Shown here piece by piece: positions 33,239 to 46,045 of a DNA stretch of 64,000 bases. Source of the DNA: Canis aureus (Eukaryota; Chordata; Mammalia; Carnivora; Canidae); contig NC_135641.1 of NCBI RefSeq assembly GCF_053574225.1, positions 45,410,097 through 45,474,096 on the forward strand. Reading direction: 5' to 3'. Positions within the stretch are counted from its first letter, which is position 1. The number at the start of each line of letters is the position of its first letter. The translations under genes were made by a program, and so were the position numbers. The notes under the pieces were generated by a model. That model was not told the origin of the DNA. It did not search any database and worked only from the letters and a program-made list of their open reading frames with translations.

Positions 33239-35090
33239 GTTTTGTAAAAGTCAACTTAATAGACATATGATGGAAATACAACAAAACAATCCTATTTTAA
33301 GGACTTAGGTGGGTTTTGACAAATATGTACACTCCTGTCTATAGAATATATACAACTGCAATCAAGATGTAGAACATTTTCATCACTTCCCCGTTTCCCT
33401 GTGCCTTGATGCGGTCAGTACTCCCTCATCCTCCTCACACCAGGCAACCTGCAATTTATCTGCAATTTATCACTATAGGTGAGTTTTTGCGTGTTCAAGA
33501 ACTTCATATAAATAAAACCATATAATATGTAATCTCTTATTTCTAGTTTATTTGCTAATCATAATGTCTATATGATCCATCCAGGTTGTTGCATAAAGCA
33601 GTAGTTTGCACCCTTCCAGTCCATCATATGGGTGTGTTGCAATGTATTGATCGCCTTAGCAGTGGATGGGCCTCTGGGTTGTTTCCCATTTGAGGTTACT
33701 ATGAACATTCCCTTGTAAGTCTTTGTGCGGACATAAGCTTTTGTGTCTCTTAGGTTGATACCAAGGAGTAAAATGGCTGGGTTGTATGGTAAATAGATAT
33801 TTAACTCCATGAGAATCTACTGAATGATTTCCAAAGATTTTCCAAAGTAACTCTACTATTTTGTATTCCTTTTTTTTTTTTTAAAGCATTTATTCATGAG
33901 AGACAGAGAGAGAGAGAGGCAGAGACACAGGCAGAGGGAGAAGCAGGCTCCCTGCAGGGAGCCTGATGCAGGACTCGATCCCAGGACCCCAGGGTCACGA
34001 CCTGAACCAAAGGCAGATGCTCACCCGCTGAGCCCCCCGGGGCCCATATTTTGTATTCTGATCAGCAATGTAGAAGTGTTAGGTTGGCGCTACATCCTCA
34101 TCAACATTTGTTATTCTCAGGCTCTTAAATTTTAGTCATTCTAATAGGCATGCAAGTCATTATAGTTTAAGCATGCATTTCCTGAATGTGTAGTGATGTC
34201 CTGTATCTTTCTGGGTGCTTTGTGGACATTTGTATATCCTCCCCAGGATGCCTGTTCAAATCTTTTTGCCCATTTTTAAATTGAGTCATTTGTCTTCTTA
34301 TTGATTCACAAGGATTCTGGTTACAGGACCTTTATATGTGCTGCAGATGGGTTTTCCTTGTCTATGGCTTAAGTATTTATTTCCTTATTTCTTAGTGGTT
34401 TTTGAAAAGTACTATCTTTTGAAGAATTAGAAAATTTTAATTTTCATGAAGCATTTATAATTTTTTTCTACAGTTAGTGCTTTTTGTGTATGATTCTTTA
34501 TTTTCCTCCAATTAGAAACATAGGTACCCAGTTACTTCAGTAGATTTGTTGAAAAGACTATTTTTTCCCTATTGAATTACTTTGGCACCTTTGTAAAAAC
34601 TGAACTAGCCATATATGTTTAGGTTTATTTCTGGACTTTCAATTTTGTTTTATTAAAGTATATGTTTATCTTTATGCCAATATCATACTTTTGCTTTATA
34701 GTAAATCTTGAAATCAGATAGTTTACATCCTCTAATTTTATTTTTCAAAATAGTTTTGGCTATTCTTGGTCTTCTGCATTTCCATATGTTTAGAATCAGC
34801 ATGCCAATTTTTGCAAAAAAAATCTAAAATTTTTATTGAGATTGCATTAAATTTATAAATAACTCTGGGGATAATTCACAACATAGCTATATTTAGTCTT
34901 GCAAGCCATGAATATAGTATATCTCTCTATTTTTTTTAAATTTCTCTAATTTTTCTTAGCAGTGTTTTATAGTTTTCAAAATATTTTGCAGATACTTTGT
35001 TAAGTATTTTTTGTGTTTCATGCTACCTTAAATGATATTATTTACATTTCATTTTCCCATGATTGCTTACTAGTATGTATAAATGTAGGT
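33239..35090 (-). mobile_element. L1M fragment (ORF2/3' part), minus strand, split by a SINE
   Basis: Nearly 2 kb of recognisable antisense L1: GCAGTGGATGGGCCTCTGGG, GGAGTAAAATGGCTGGGTTG, CATCCTCATCAACATTTGTT, GCCCATTTTTAAATTGAGTC, TTGTTGAAAAGACTATTTTTT, CCCTATTGAATTACTTTGGC, and TCTGGACTTTCAATTTTG in that order. The reading frame is destroyed. A young SINE at 33,869-34,046 interrupts it. Confidence 0.88.
33869..34046 (-). mobile_element. SINEC_Cf-type SINE nested in L1, minus strand
   Basis: TTTAAAGCATTTATTCATGAG, GGCAGAGACACAGGCAGAGG, GAGCCTGATGCAGGACTCGA and a head complement GCTGAGCCCCCCGGGGCCC. An exact 12-bp duplication TATTTTGTATTC lies at 33857-33868 and 34047-34058, and the L1 consensus resumes exactly across it. 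Confidence 0.95.
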
Positions 35091-35139
35091 GAGTTTTGTA
35101 TATTGGCTTTGCATATATTCCATCATGGCCAAAAGTGGA

Positions 35140-35675
35140 AACTATCCAAAGGTAGATGCAACATGGTCACAAATTCTTTGTTTTTCCTCCCAATGAGAGG
35201 TGGACTGTCATTTTCTTTGAAATCTGGTGTGGCCTTAGTTATGTTTGACCATTAGGATGTGGGCAAAAGGGATTGTCTTGGATTTCCTAAGAAACCCTGG
35301 GTCCCAAGACTTTCTCACTTGGGTTTCTTAGAATCTTTGCTCTAGGGAAGCCAGGCATCGTGTAAAAAGTCTTACTATTCCGAGGCTGCCATGTTGATAG
35401 TTGACTTGTAGACACTGTGGTTGACAGTTCCAACTAGGGCCTTCCTTCCAGCCACACCCACCAGGCACTGAATAAATCTGTCTTGGGAACTCTAGCCCCA
35501 TTTTTCTGTCAGCTGCATATGATCAAGTGACCTCAGTCGGTGACACAAGGAATAGAAAAATCACTCCACTGACACTTGCCCAATTTCCTGACTCACAAAA
35601 TGGTGAAATATAGTAAAATTCTGGTGTTGAGCCACAGGACCATAGTTTGTTACGTAGCACTAGATATCTAGACAC
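35140..35675 (+). mobile_element. MaLR (MLT1-like) LTR, plus strand
   Basis: Right-end signature of MLT1: TTGAGCCACAGGACCATAGTT then TGTTACGTAGCACTAGATATC (consensus AATTTGTTACGCAGCAATAGATAAC). Upstream it has AGGGAAGCCAGGCATCGTG and TTTCCTGACTCACAAAATGG in the expected order. Diverged and non-coding. Confidence 0.75.
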
Positions 35676-36210
35676 TGCCGAGGGCGTATTGTACTTATAA
35701 GACCTTTCACTTGTTTGGAAGGTAATCTCCTTCCGTTGATTTTTGGTAATTGTTTTCTCAAACGTTTAGTGAGTCTCAGGCTCTGTGAGGATTGGGCAGG
35801 ACATATGAGTAAGCAGAGCCTGGATAGCTTGATGCTGGATTGAGGGCAGGGTTCCCTTTCATTATTTGGCAACTTCAATGATCCGGCATTCTTCACGGCT
35901 TCTCTGATCCTAGTTATATCTTCTCATGACAGAAAATCCACCAGAGAACAAAATCTTGAAGTTCTGTACTGACAACTGCCAGATTTATGTAGGCCTTTCC
36001 CTTTGTCTCTCTTCCTCTCCTGTCACTGTGGAGGTTTGGAGTAACTTCATTGTTTTTCTTCTTCCTCCAGCTCCAAGGCTCGTCGCGTTCACACACGGGG
36101 CAGATTGTTTGTTCTTGGTGCTGGTCGAGGGGCAAACAGCAGTGACTAGCCTCTTCCACTCTCAGGGGAAGAGGAAAGCTGACTCCTAGAGCTTATCCAG
36201 AGACCATAAT
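35676..36210. other. Unassigned sequence
   Basis: Nothing recognised. Confidence 0.35.
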
Positions 36211-36415
36211 TTATTTATCATTTTATCTTTTACAGATTGTATTTATTTATTTGACACAGAGAGGAAGCACAAGTAGGGCGAGCAGGAGAGGGAGAGGGAG
36301 AAGCAGACTCCTCGCTGAGCAGGGAGCCTGAGGTGGGGCTCGATCCCAGGACCCCGGGATCGTGACCTGAGCCGAGGCAGATGCTTCACCAACTGAGCCA
36401 CCCAGGTGCCCCTGA
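36211..36415 (-). mobile_element. Carnivore SINE (CAN type), minus strand
   Basis: TTTATTTATTTGACACAGAGAG, GGGAGAAGCAGACTCCTCGC, GAGCAGGGAGCCTGAGGTGG, GGGATCGTGACCTGAGCCGA and ACTGAGCCACCCAGGTGCCC. A 10-bp duplication AGACCATAAT/AGACCACAAT lies at 36201-36210 and 36416-36425. Confidence 0.93.
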
Positions 36416-39400
36416 AGACCACAATCTAATGAACGACTCTGACAGTCGTGCTAACGCTGCTCCGCTTTGTATTTTTCTTGCCTCTAAGCCGAGAGTGTAT
36501 CTGGAATGGCTCTTATTTTTGCAGAGGAGTTCTATTATGGCCATGCTTAATTTTCCAAGCATTCAATTACATTATAGGAGAAACACCCGGAAAAACAAAA
36601 TTTTAAATATGACGGGTGATTTTGCCTGTCATTCTGTTCAAGCAGGTTTGCCCCCAAACAGGCCAACCTCAGATGGGAGATGCACATCTGTTGTTCTTTC
36701 ACCGTATTTGGCACCTCGCACCCCTTGTCGTGAAGCATTCACCGCATTGATTGTGACGATAATGACTAAAGATACCGCTTTGTCCTTTGGAGCATGGCTT
36801 CAGTGAGGTGTGTGACCAAAGGAATAGCCCTGCCAGCAAGGGAAAATCACTGTGCTGAGTGCTTCAGAGATACTCTGATTGTCTGCAATGTGGGCCCTTC
36901 TCAAGAGCTTTTCAAGGGTAATTTTTCAGCTACTTAAAAAAAAATAGGTCATTGTGCAGTGTTTATGTAGTTGATTGTGTTGACTGGGAGACTGCACAAT
37001 TTCGGGCATGCGGCACGACTTCCTTACCTGGGGTAGAGGACATGGAAGGTGCTCTATACAGATGGTCCTGAGGCGGAGGGCAGGGCAGCAGCGTCCCTGC
37101 AGGAGGGACAGCAGTGTCTCCCCCACCCGGGCCTTGCTGCCGGGAGCCCCACCCGATGACACAGGGAACACTTCGGGGCCCTTGGGAGGCCTGCTACTGC
37201 TACCCAGAGTCGGGTCCCTCTGTCCCCTGTCCGCTGTTCCGGAGACTCTGGCTGAGCATCTAGGGGTCCCGGGTGCAAAAGGTGCCGCCAGAGCGCTCCG
37301 GGCCTGATGGGGAGACCCGGGATCAGTCCCTGGGACCAGTCCCCGCTGTTTGTCCCGGTGCCTGGGCACCTGCGCGTGGGCCTCGGGAAATGACCCACAG
37401 CACCGTACATGCCTGATTACATCTGAACACTCCAGGGAGCGCGCTCAGGGTGAAGCCCTTTCAGGGGTGATTTGGATTATCAACAGTTTCTATAAACTAC
37501 AAATCCACTTACGTGCTTCTCTCCCGTGTGTGCGTCAGGCTGGGGGGCTTTGTGTATTTCGTTTGGGTTTTACTGGCTCTTATTCCCCTTCTGCTTCCCA
37601 TCGCTTCGTTTCTTCCTTGAATTTCTGGTTAGGTGACAGTATAATTATTTTGCTTGGGTTTTCAGCACAATTATCCTTTTTAAGTGAAAAATAATTTTTT
37701 TCCTCTGTAAGCTAAGGGATTTGGGAAAGAGGATACGTAGATGATCCACTTCAGTCTGGTATCTTGATCTAAATGTCATCTTTTTGAGGTTGATGCTTGT
37801 GTCTGGACGCCTCATTTTGGGTTTTGCCACCAGGACTTTGGTGTGAGCGTCCCCATCCGTCTTCGCCCTTGGCAATTTCAGGGAGCGTCCCTGCACTGGC
37901 TGTGCTCCCGGGCCCAGGTCCCGGCCCCATCTGCGCTCCTGGCATCTGCTACGGCCCTCACCCACCTACCTACCCAGCGGCCCGGCCTCCTCCCTGGCCA
38001 TCTGCCCGGGCCTCGTGAGGGCGACCGCTGTCCACCTGCCTAGGTACGGTACCGTTCCCTGAGCAGCAGCCCCTGCCCGGGCTGCCACAGAGCCGTCGGC
38101 CCGCTGCCCGCCTCTCCTGCTGCCCGGGCTGCACCGACGCCCACCTGCAGTACCGGCTCCTCGTCTCCAGGTGCCCACTTAAATGCCGCTTCCCCGGCTC
38201 CCCACCCTCCCTGGGGCTCGGAGTGCCCTGTGCATCGTCTCCACAGCCCCGACTTCAGTTCGCGCCCATGTACTTATTTGGGCTGTGCTCCGGGTGCTGC
38301 ATTTCCCGCCGGGACTCTGAGCCTCATGCCTCGAGGGGCACGTGTGTCCCGCACCTGAGCTTCCAGCTGCCAGCCTGTGCCCACAGGTGGGGCCGGGTGC
38401 TAAGTAAATGCTAGCGACTGTTCAGCAACAGTTTTTGAATGAAGACACTGGAATGATGAGTGAGACTGACACTGGTTTCTCCCTGGGTTTCTGATGTTAG
38501 TCGTGTCACATTGCACACCCTTTGGGTCACAGCGTAGAACAGCACGCCCAGAGCTCCGTGTCCGGGCCTAAAACGGCAGCTCACATAGAAACTGGATAAT
38601 GACCGTCTTAACAAGGACATTTAAGGATTTCTTCAAGTCCGTATCCTGTCCTCGTAGAGTCGTATTGAACAACCTTAACTCACCTACATGGCAGTGAGTC
38701 CCTAGTTATAGAAACATTACAAGAATCTTTATTTCCATTCCGTAGGCCTCATTAAGGACATATAACATCAGTGTAAGTCATGGTTCTTTAGGCAACCAGC
38801 ATATGGTGACATTAAGTCAACTAATATTGATATAATAGATACTATGAATTTGAATTAATTTGGACTTGGTTTATGAGTTGTGGAGCAGAGTACTCTCCTC
38901 CGTATTACATAGGCACAATATAGGACACTTCTACCATCAACGCATTTTATGAGCTTAAGAATCCAGTGGTATTTGGGTTGGGGTTCTTAGTTAAAAACAA
39001 GTCTCTTCTGACTAATTCAATCAACAAAATGTACAGAGTAAATCATGGCATTAGAGTTACTGTGTGTCTCATCTGTTCGGTGTAATTGTAGTTTATCCTT
39101 GACGTTGTGAATAGGATAGAATGCATTCTCTCCCGAATGCATTGGAGTTTAAATGATAAACTCTAGGGTCCCCTACGCAGGGTCATTGGAAGAGCTGGAA
39201 AAATAGATGAGGCTTCTGGCAACAAGACCTTGAGTTATACCACAGAGTAGGACAGGTGGGGGAGCTGCCGTTGGTCACCGCCATGGACTCCAGAACCGTA
39301 CCACAGATCTGTTCCAAGGAGGAAGCTGTCCCTCCCACCGCCACTGACCCTGAAATCATATTTCGTGGATCAGAGAGTACCTCTACCTATGGTACCATTC

Positions 39401-40099
39401 ACACCATCAAAAAATGAACTCCCCACACAGATCCTATTTGCTCAAATGGCAAGAACCAGATAACATGGCTGCAATGTCTGTAAAAGAACCTGTAAAGATG
39501 TAGTTGTGGGGATCCCACCTGGGAAAATAAGATTTACAAAATAGGAGACAATCAAAGGCAAGACGAGTATTGAAAATATTTTGAGCAGTCGAGAAAGATG
39601 TCACCCTTTCTCTGGACAGACATCCGTTTTCCAGACTTAAAACAACAGTTGCCACCAAAACTACATTCCCACCCAATAAGGTGACAATTTCTCATATAAA
39701 CAAAATCTTTGCCCTGTTCCCAGAGGAGGAGACCCTAAGATTCTTTCTTTAGCCTTTTCTAGGCCTACTATATGTAATGATGGTTATGTTTCCTTAATTC
39801 TACCTTGATATTTTTAATATGTGGACTAAATGATGAAGTAAATACTATCAAAGTATACTAAATAAAGCAAGAATAAAACAGAAGATCTCTTATGTTTTCT
39901 GCAAATTGTCCTTAGTTGACGTGTGTAACTTTCTTCATCAACGACTAACCATTCCATATTACTTTTATCTTCAGCTCAGTATTAGCTCAGTTAATTCTGG
40001 GTTCTTTACTTAGGAATCTTATCCCTTAGGGTTTGAGCCCCTGCTTCTATGAGGGTGCTCTAGTTTTCTATTAATATTTACTAATGCACATGGAAATGA
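36416..40099. other. Unassigned sequence with a GC-rich island
   Basis: 3.7 kb without a confident named repeat. GC- and CG-rich DNA spans about 37,020-38,240; it includes GGAGACCCGGGATCAGTCCC at 37,311, which may be a decayed SINE head. 38,395-38,450 ends in TGAATGAAG like an L2 tail. 39,160-39,700 may be the 3' side of the retroviral remnant to its right, but no LTR is clear. No coding exon recognised. Confidence 0.35.
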
Positions 40100-42800
40100 C
40101 AAGGAGCACCTTATGGGAATCCACGTGTTAAATATTATTTTATGTTTACATTGTGTAGCAGTAATTACTCCTTTTTAAACATGCTTAATGCTGCAGCCAA
40201 CATAGTAATCCTCTTGTCTGCTTTGTCAAGTGGTTTGAGATACTGTTGTGTCTCAGCGGTTGGTGAAAGTATTCCTTCCTTGAGTACTAAGATCCTTCAA
40301 CCGGTGTAGGTGAAAAGTGGCAAGAATGTGAAACAAAATTTGTGTTAGTGGGATGTGAAGGGAAGAGTGAGAATTACCACTCCCATTTTCACTTCTGGTT
40401 CCCAAGCTCATATGTTCTGGCCGTGGCTGAAAAAACATTATGTATTGGTTACTATTTTGACATTCTATAAGATGTCATCTCAGCTTTGTAAGGAACCTCC
40501 CAACAGGCACCCAAACCAAATCTTTAATAAGTCACTTCACTGCTTTATAGATCCAATTGCTTCTGGTTGGCAATCTTAATGCTTTGTAAATGCATCAATC
40601 TAATGTCCTAATAATTTTGCTACAAAATAAGAGCCCTAGTCAGAAGCAATGTTATGCGAATTATAGTGACAGCAAGTGAGCATTTGGTAAGTCCACAGAT
40701 GGTGTTTCTGGCAGAAGCTCGGTAGGCAAGATAGACGAATCTATATCTAGAATGTATCAATTTCAGAAAGGACAGATTCCAACACTGACCATGTTGGAAG
40801 AGGCCCCATGTAATTAACCTGCCATCAGGTGGCTGGTTACTCCTTTTGGGGTATGGGGCCATATGGCAGGGCTCATGTTTGTTCAGTGTTGCTTTCACTG
40901 GGCACTCAGCAGAAGTAATACCCAGACATCTGGGCGAGGGGAAGTCTAAGTTGTTAAGCCCATGCAAAAACCCTGAAACAATGACCACTTTTGTCCCCCA
41001 TGAGCTGTTTATTTATATTTATAATTCAATAACTTTTGCCTATCAAAAGTGGTTCACAAATCCACATGACAGATCATCTTGTCCAGCCATCTATCGAAAA
41101 CTTTCTTTATGAGGTGTCAGTCTTTTTGTGTACTCACGTGGGACACAAACTTTCTCAACTGTAGAATAGTCTAAAAGTCTAGTCTTTGTTCTAATCTTTT
41201 TTTATCACTAATTCTTCAATCTTATTCTTCCCACATCCATGACTATCCAGTGAAATTATGAACTATTGTCCATAAATTAATGTAGACCCATAGCTTATCT
41301 CCTCTTCCAGATAAGTGGATCATAACGTGTACTATTTGAAGTTCTTCCCATTGGGGATATTGATTTTACTACACTGACCATCAGGTCACCTCCGAGTGAG
41401 ACTGGCATGACGTTTGTGGGAGAGGTGATCGAGCCACGTTCAAAGGGACAAAGATAGACTCCCACACCATGTGGGCCAGGAGAGTATGCCTGTAACAGAG
41501 GCTCCTATAGGGTGCTGCTTAGTGTTGTTACGTCCAATGGAGTAGCTTGTAAACTGGGGTAGTTTTCTTCTCAGTCACCAAGTCACAGAGCTTTCTTAAT
41601 GAAGCAGAGGTGTGGTTTGAAAGAACAATAGCAGCTTGGCAGGAGTAGATGCACAGAGAATGTGAGTCATCTGCTCCTGCAACTCGTGTTTTCAGGACCT
41701 ACTTGAGCCTGTTCAAATATCAATAGTTTCTCAGGGATGATGGAATGCTGCAAGAAATAGCCAACTATAGCTCAATAGGTGAGATAACGCGTAGTTCATG
41801 GTGAGCGGCTTGATTTCGGTAGTCACGTGATGTACTGCTTTCAAACATTCAGCCTCTACCAGGGTCCACTGACAAAGTCAAGGGCTTCTCCAAAGGAAAA
41901 TCCTGTAGTTACTGAAAAAGATACTGTACTTTGAAATTTAAGGATGTGTATGAAAGTATAGTTCTCCTAGAGAATGTTCTATTGCTCTGTAGCACACTCG
42001 AAGCTTGGAGACTTTCAGATGACTCGTTAATTATTTGGAGAAGTGTAACCATTTGTGGTGTGTATTTTCTACAAAATACAAAAGAATTGAGCAAGCATGG
42101 CTTCCCTTTCTTAGAGACAGGGGTGTTGGTGGCAACATTTGGAGAAGTTCTGAGGTCATCGATCTGTAGAAATTTCACTGAAGTAATAGGTCTCTGTATT
42201 TTTCATGTCTTCTATTTTTTCGACATGTATGTGTATATTATGAACACGTACTGTTCCTGGACACCAGATTGCATTAACATAAAGTTGTCAGTCTATAGAC
42301 CACTATGTGGACTAAGTTATGGCACAGCCTGTGAGTTCATGTTGCTCTTAGGTAGTGAAGCCAGTGAGGGTGTGCATCTGTCCCTGCCAGGTGAAAACAA
42401 ACTATACCTAGTGGTTTCTATTTATTGGGACAGAGTAAAAAGCATTGGCCAGATCAATAGCTACATTCTGGCTACCACTCAGGGGCTGGATTGATTTTTT
42501 TCTACCAAATGGTAGCATCCTTATGATGTGACAGCCCAACAAGATGCAAAATAATTCTTTGTCATTGTACAAGATGCATCTTTCTCTTGCAAAGGCCAGA
42601 TAGGTAAATTAGATAAGCATATGGTAAGAGTCAAGTGGTGATGGTTAGTCTCCATGATTACCTCGGGTGTGTCGCACTGCTTTTGTGGTATTCAGTATTT
42701 TGGGAGTGTAGGTACCTTTCGGGACTTAACTTATATTTGGTCATCTCTACCATAATTTAAGCTTTTATTATAATTTAAGGTCAATATCAGGATTTTGCCA
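40100..42800 (-). pseudogene. Endogenous retrovirus pol remnant (ERV-L-like), minus strand
   Basis: On the minus strand a reverse transcriptase core is visible at about 42,270-42,460 (FTWQGQ near 42,390), and an integrase core at about 40,620-40,960 with the S-HNIASD segment near 40,650. RNase H-like and connecting sequence lies between them at about 41,200-41,900. Many stop codons and frameshifts interrupt every domain, so no product is possible. The order RT, RNase H, integrase is normal for pol. The sequence style is closest to ERV-L (class III), but this is by eye. gag, env, dUTPase and paired LTRs were not identified. It is an old copy. Confidence 0.8.
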
Positions 42801-43924
42801 GTTGCTCACTATTTCTATTCAAACTCTACTTTGAGAACTAGGAAAATATTAACAAGATGTTTTTGTGGAAGTCCCAGATCCATCTTAAGAGTGATTAAGT
42901 TATCAAAACTCACTTATCAACTGGCCCCATTAGCTTACATTCTGACCAGTGGCCATCGTAAAAGCTTGGATTTTCATAAATTAACTGTAGCTCAGCGCCA
43001 ATGTTCAGTAGTCCCCAGAAGTGTTTTTTTGTTTTGTTTTGTTGTCTTCTCTCTCATCCTTACAAAATGGCTGCAGATCCCTTTGGAGAAGGCCAGAGGA
43101 ACATTTATATATCATCATTTAAATGTTATATAAATCTTCTCAAGGGTATTCTGGGCTTCCTCCTTCACTTATGGGCTTCCAGGTCTATGAAATGACTCAG
43201 ATATGGACATTGGTTGTTGGGTTTGGACTCTACCACCGCAGCTCATTTTATGGCTTTGTGCTTCAAAATACTGAAGCTTTTATTCTGTCATTGTTTACTT
43301 TTGTTTTTTGTATCAAGATGGATCTTAGTGAGTTGCTCTTATGTTTTTGTACGGGGGATCCCTTGACCAATTAGCACTGTCAAAGATCACTTTCTCATGA
43401 AACATATGGTTATTGTGCTGGCCCAAGTGTCTGTTACCATGTTCACCTTGCCTTTTGAAGTTAAGAACTGCTACTAGATCAAAGATCTGCTAATCAGAGA
43501 ACCCAAGTCCATGACAGTGTCCCTTGCCCACAGAGAATAGCACTTTTCAAAGATTCGGCTCTCCACTCTCCAATGCATTTTTCAGTGGTGTGGTGAAAGG
43601 AGTTTCTTCTGGGCTTTTTTGAGGGCCACAGTGTGTGTGCATGTGTGTGTGTGTGTGTGTGTGTGTGTGGTTTGCAAATTATAAATACTCCCATACATTC
43701 TTATTCATCCCAAATCTTTGTATTTCTTCCTCTTTATAATGTCAGAGCACTTCTTTTACATCTTCATTTAGGGAAGCACTACAGAATCCAGATTTCAGTG
43801 AACCAGTTGAGCAAAACTTTAAACTCTAACTACTTGACTTACATATTGACTCTAGGAATCTGTAATAAGTATAATAACATCAGTAATTCAGACCATTCTG
43901 AATTTATGTTCATTGGGCTAGGTA
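42801..43924. other. Unassigned sequence, possibly 5' continuation of the retroviral remnant
   Basis: No domain is clear on the minus strand here, though position suggests gag/protease remains. A (TG)n microsatellite lies at about 43,630-43,669. Confidence 0.35.
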
Positions 43925-44470
43925 TGGTTTCAGTTACTAGGGCCATGTAACAAGCTACTCCAAGCTCAGTGCCGTAAAGTTTGCTATTGTTGTTAAGCTC
44001 CTGGATTCTGAATATTAGGAATTGGGTATGGTGGGTCAGATCCTGTTTGTTCCATGATGGTCTGAGGTCTCAACTGGAAAGATTCAAAGGCTGGGGTATG
44101 GTGGGGAGCTGAGTGAAGGCCTGCTTACCCACCTGTCTGGTGATTGATGCTGAGCCTCTGCTTGGGAACTCAGCTGAGACCGTGGGTTAGGAACTCTACA
44201 CGTGGCCTCTTCCTGTGATTCCTTGGACCTGCACACAGTATGGTGTCTAGATTCTAAGGGTAAGCATCCCAGAAAGAGAGCCAGGTGGAAACTATTGCTT
44301 GTTATGATCCAGCCTTGAAGTTGTATAACTTTATATAACTTCACTTTTGCTACAGGCCCACTCAAAATCAAGGTGAAGGAATGAGAAAATTCAACTCTAT
44401 GAAAGGAAAATCAAAGGGGAGCATATGGGATGGAAGATCTTGTTCAGCCATCATTGGAAAATCTGTCTAC
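43925..44470 (-). mobile_element. MaLR (MLT1-like) LTR, minus strand
   Basis: The plus strand starts near GTAACAAGCTACTCCAAGCTC, the complement of the MLT1 end (TAAGTTTTGGGGTGGTTTGTT), and runs through TGGGTCAGATCCTGTTTG, TCCTTGGACCTGCACAC, CACTTTTGCTACAGGCCC and an end near CAGCCATCATTGGAAAATC. It is diverged and non-coding. Confidence 0.7.
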
Positions 44471-45055
44471 GCATGTTCAAAATCCATTCCCACATGTATT
44501 TCCCTGGTTTTGGATGATATAAATTTGCAGGATTTTGCTTGCTGGTATGTGTGTAATATTCATGTGTGTAAGCTTTCTCTTTTCTGGTTTGTAATAGGCC
44601 TCGGGAAATTTCTAATTACAAGCCTGGAGGCCATAAGGATTCTCAGAGGAGGAGAGTGAGGAGAAGTAGATTTTCCTTATAAAATAATTGCCTCTCTCCA
44701 GGCAATATGTGGAATTCAAAAAAGACAGGAACAGCCTCATTAGACAGATCAGAAATGGCACAGTGAAGTTGGGAAGTTTGGGGTGTGGTGAATCACCAGA
44801 CTCCTCCCATATGTCCCTTTCTAGTTATTGGGGGTCTAAGGAGTGGTACTACTCTCCCCTAGATACTTTCATTTGCATGAGAGAAGTGATGAGACTGTGA
44901 AATCAGTTAGTGTAACTCAACAATCCATCGGATGCTCCTGGGTATTGTATTTTCTGTTATAACAGTCTGTGGCCACATAAGGCATTTTTTTTTAAGGGCA
45001 TATATAGTCTGTTACCATAACTTGATACAGGTCATGGTCAGACTTTACACCTGTC
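44471..45055. other. Unassigned sequence
   Basis: Possibly retroviral-internal or unique; no motif that I can defend. Confidence 0.3.
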
Positions 45056-45077
45056 TGTATTAGAGTTCTCCAGAGAA

Positions 45078-45127
<50 letters not shown>

Positions 45128-45221
45128 CTCTCTATCAAATGTGTATACATAGAAGGGATATACATACACATTGACCAAATATCTGGGTACCATGGCCTAG
45201 CCAAGCTGATTAACCATCACA
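45056..45221 (-). mobile_element. Internally deleted MaLR-type LTR with (CT)n, minus strand
   Basis: The left end TGTATTAGAGTTCTCCAGAG and right end TGGCCTAGCCAAGCTGATTA are the two ends of the LTR family seen at 56.6 and 60.8 kb. Only 166 bases remain, and the middle is a CT microsatellite (about 45,083-45,120) with CTATC variants. CTGTC before and CTATC after form a 5-bp target duplication with one mismatch. Confidence 0.7.
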
Positions 45222-45957
45222 CTATCTTTTGCTCCCATTACAATTAGAAGCATCCAAACTGGTCTTCAGTCTTTCCCTCCATATGTCTTCCTACTCTTGT
45301 ACAACTGCAATCACTTGGTCCCTGTCAAAGTCCTGCCATTGATAGGCTCCTCATCCATCCCTGACCAAGTGATAATTTAAGTAACTCCCTCTCCACTGCT
45401 GCCGTGGTTTGGCTTCTCTGGATCCTTTGGCCTTCTCACTAGCCACACATTCTCATTTCTTGAAAAATCTGTTGTCCATTACCACATCTGCCAATAACTA
45501 TTATCTTAGTCAATGTTTGCAAATAACAATTCACTCTGGCTAGTTTTAATTGAAATGGACTTAATAAAGTTTATTAAGTACCTCGGTAGAGAATCGGGAA
45601 GGCTAGACAAAACTGCTAAGTTTCCATCAGTAAAGGCCAAGGCCACACTAAAGGACCAGCTTAATAATCTGTCATTATTGCAGCTGGCTCCGGAACCATG
45701 CAGCATGATTGACCTGCCTGGTAAACTCTTGGGCTCCAGCCCCCTGGTAGGGGTCAAAGCGTATTGCTTATTGCATGTATACAAAAGAGATAGAAACAGT
45801 TAATCTTTTTAAAAATCCTAGTTTGTGGGAACAGTTGTCCTAAAATGTTGACTACCTGATTTCAACGTGGTGGTGACAGCGCAGTGTTGACAATGATATT
45901 CCCAGAGTGGGTGGAGAATGTAGACAGGCATTGCCTCCCTTTTTGCAGTTGTGAATT
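45222..45957. other. Unassigned sequence
   Basis: Nothing recognised. A roughly 95-codon open frame around 45,510-45,800 on both strands has no domain. Confidence 0.35.
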
Positions 45958-46009
45958 AAAAATGACTATTATAAAAAAAATAAAAATAAAATAAAAATGA
46001 CCATTATAA
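45958..46009 (+). mobile_element. Short tail-only insertion with 17-bp target duplication
   Basis: AAAAATGACTATTATAA at 45958-45974 is repeated with one mismatch as AAAAATGACCATTATAA at 45993-46009. The 18 bases between are only A and T in an A-tail pattern. It resembles the larger case at 26.4 kb. Confidence 0.6.
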
Positions 46010-46045
46010 CTACTTCTTCAAGCAAGAAAATGCTCTTGGTTGTTG

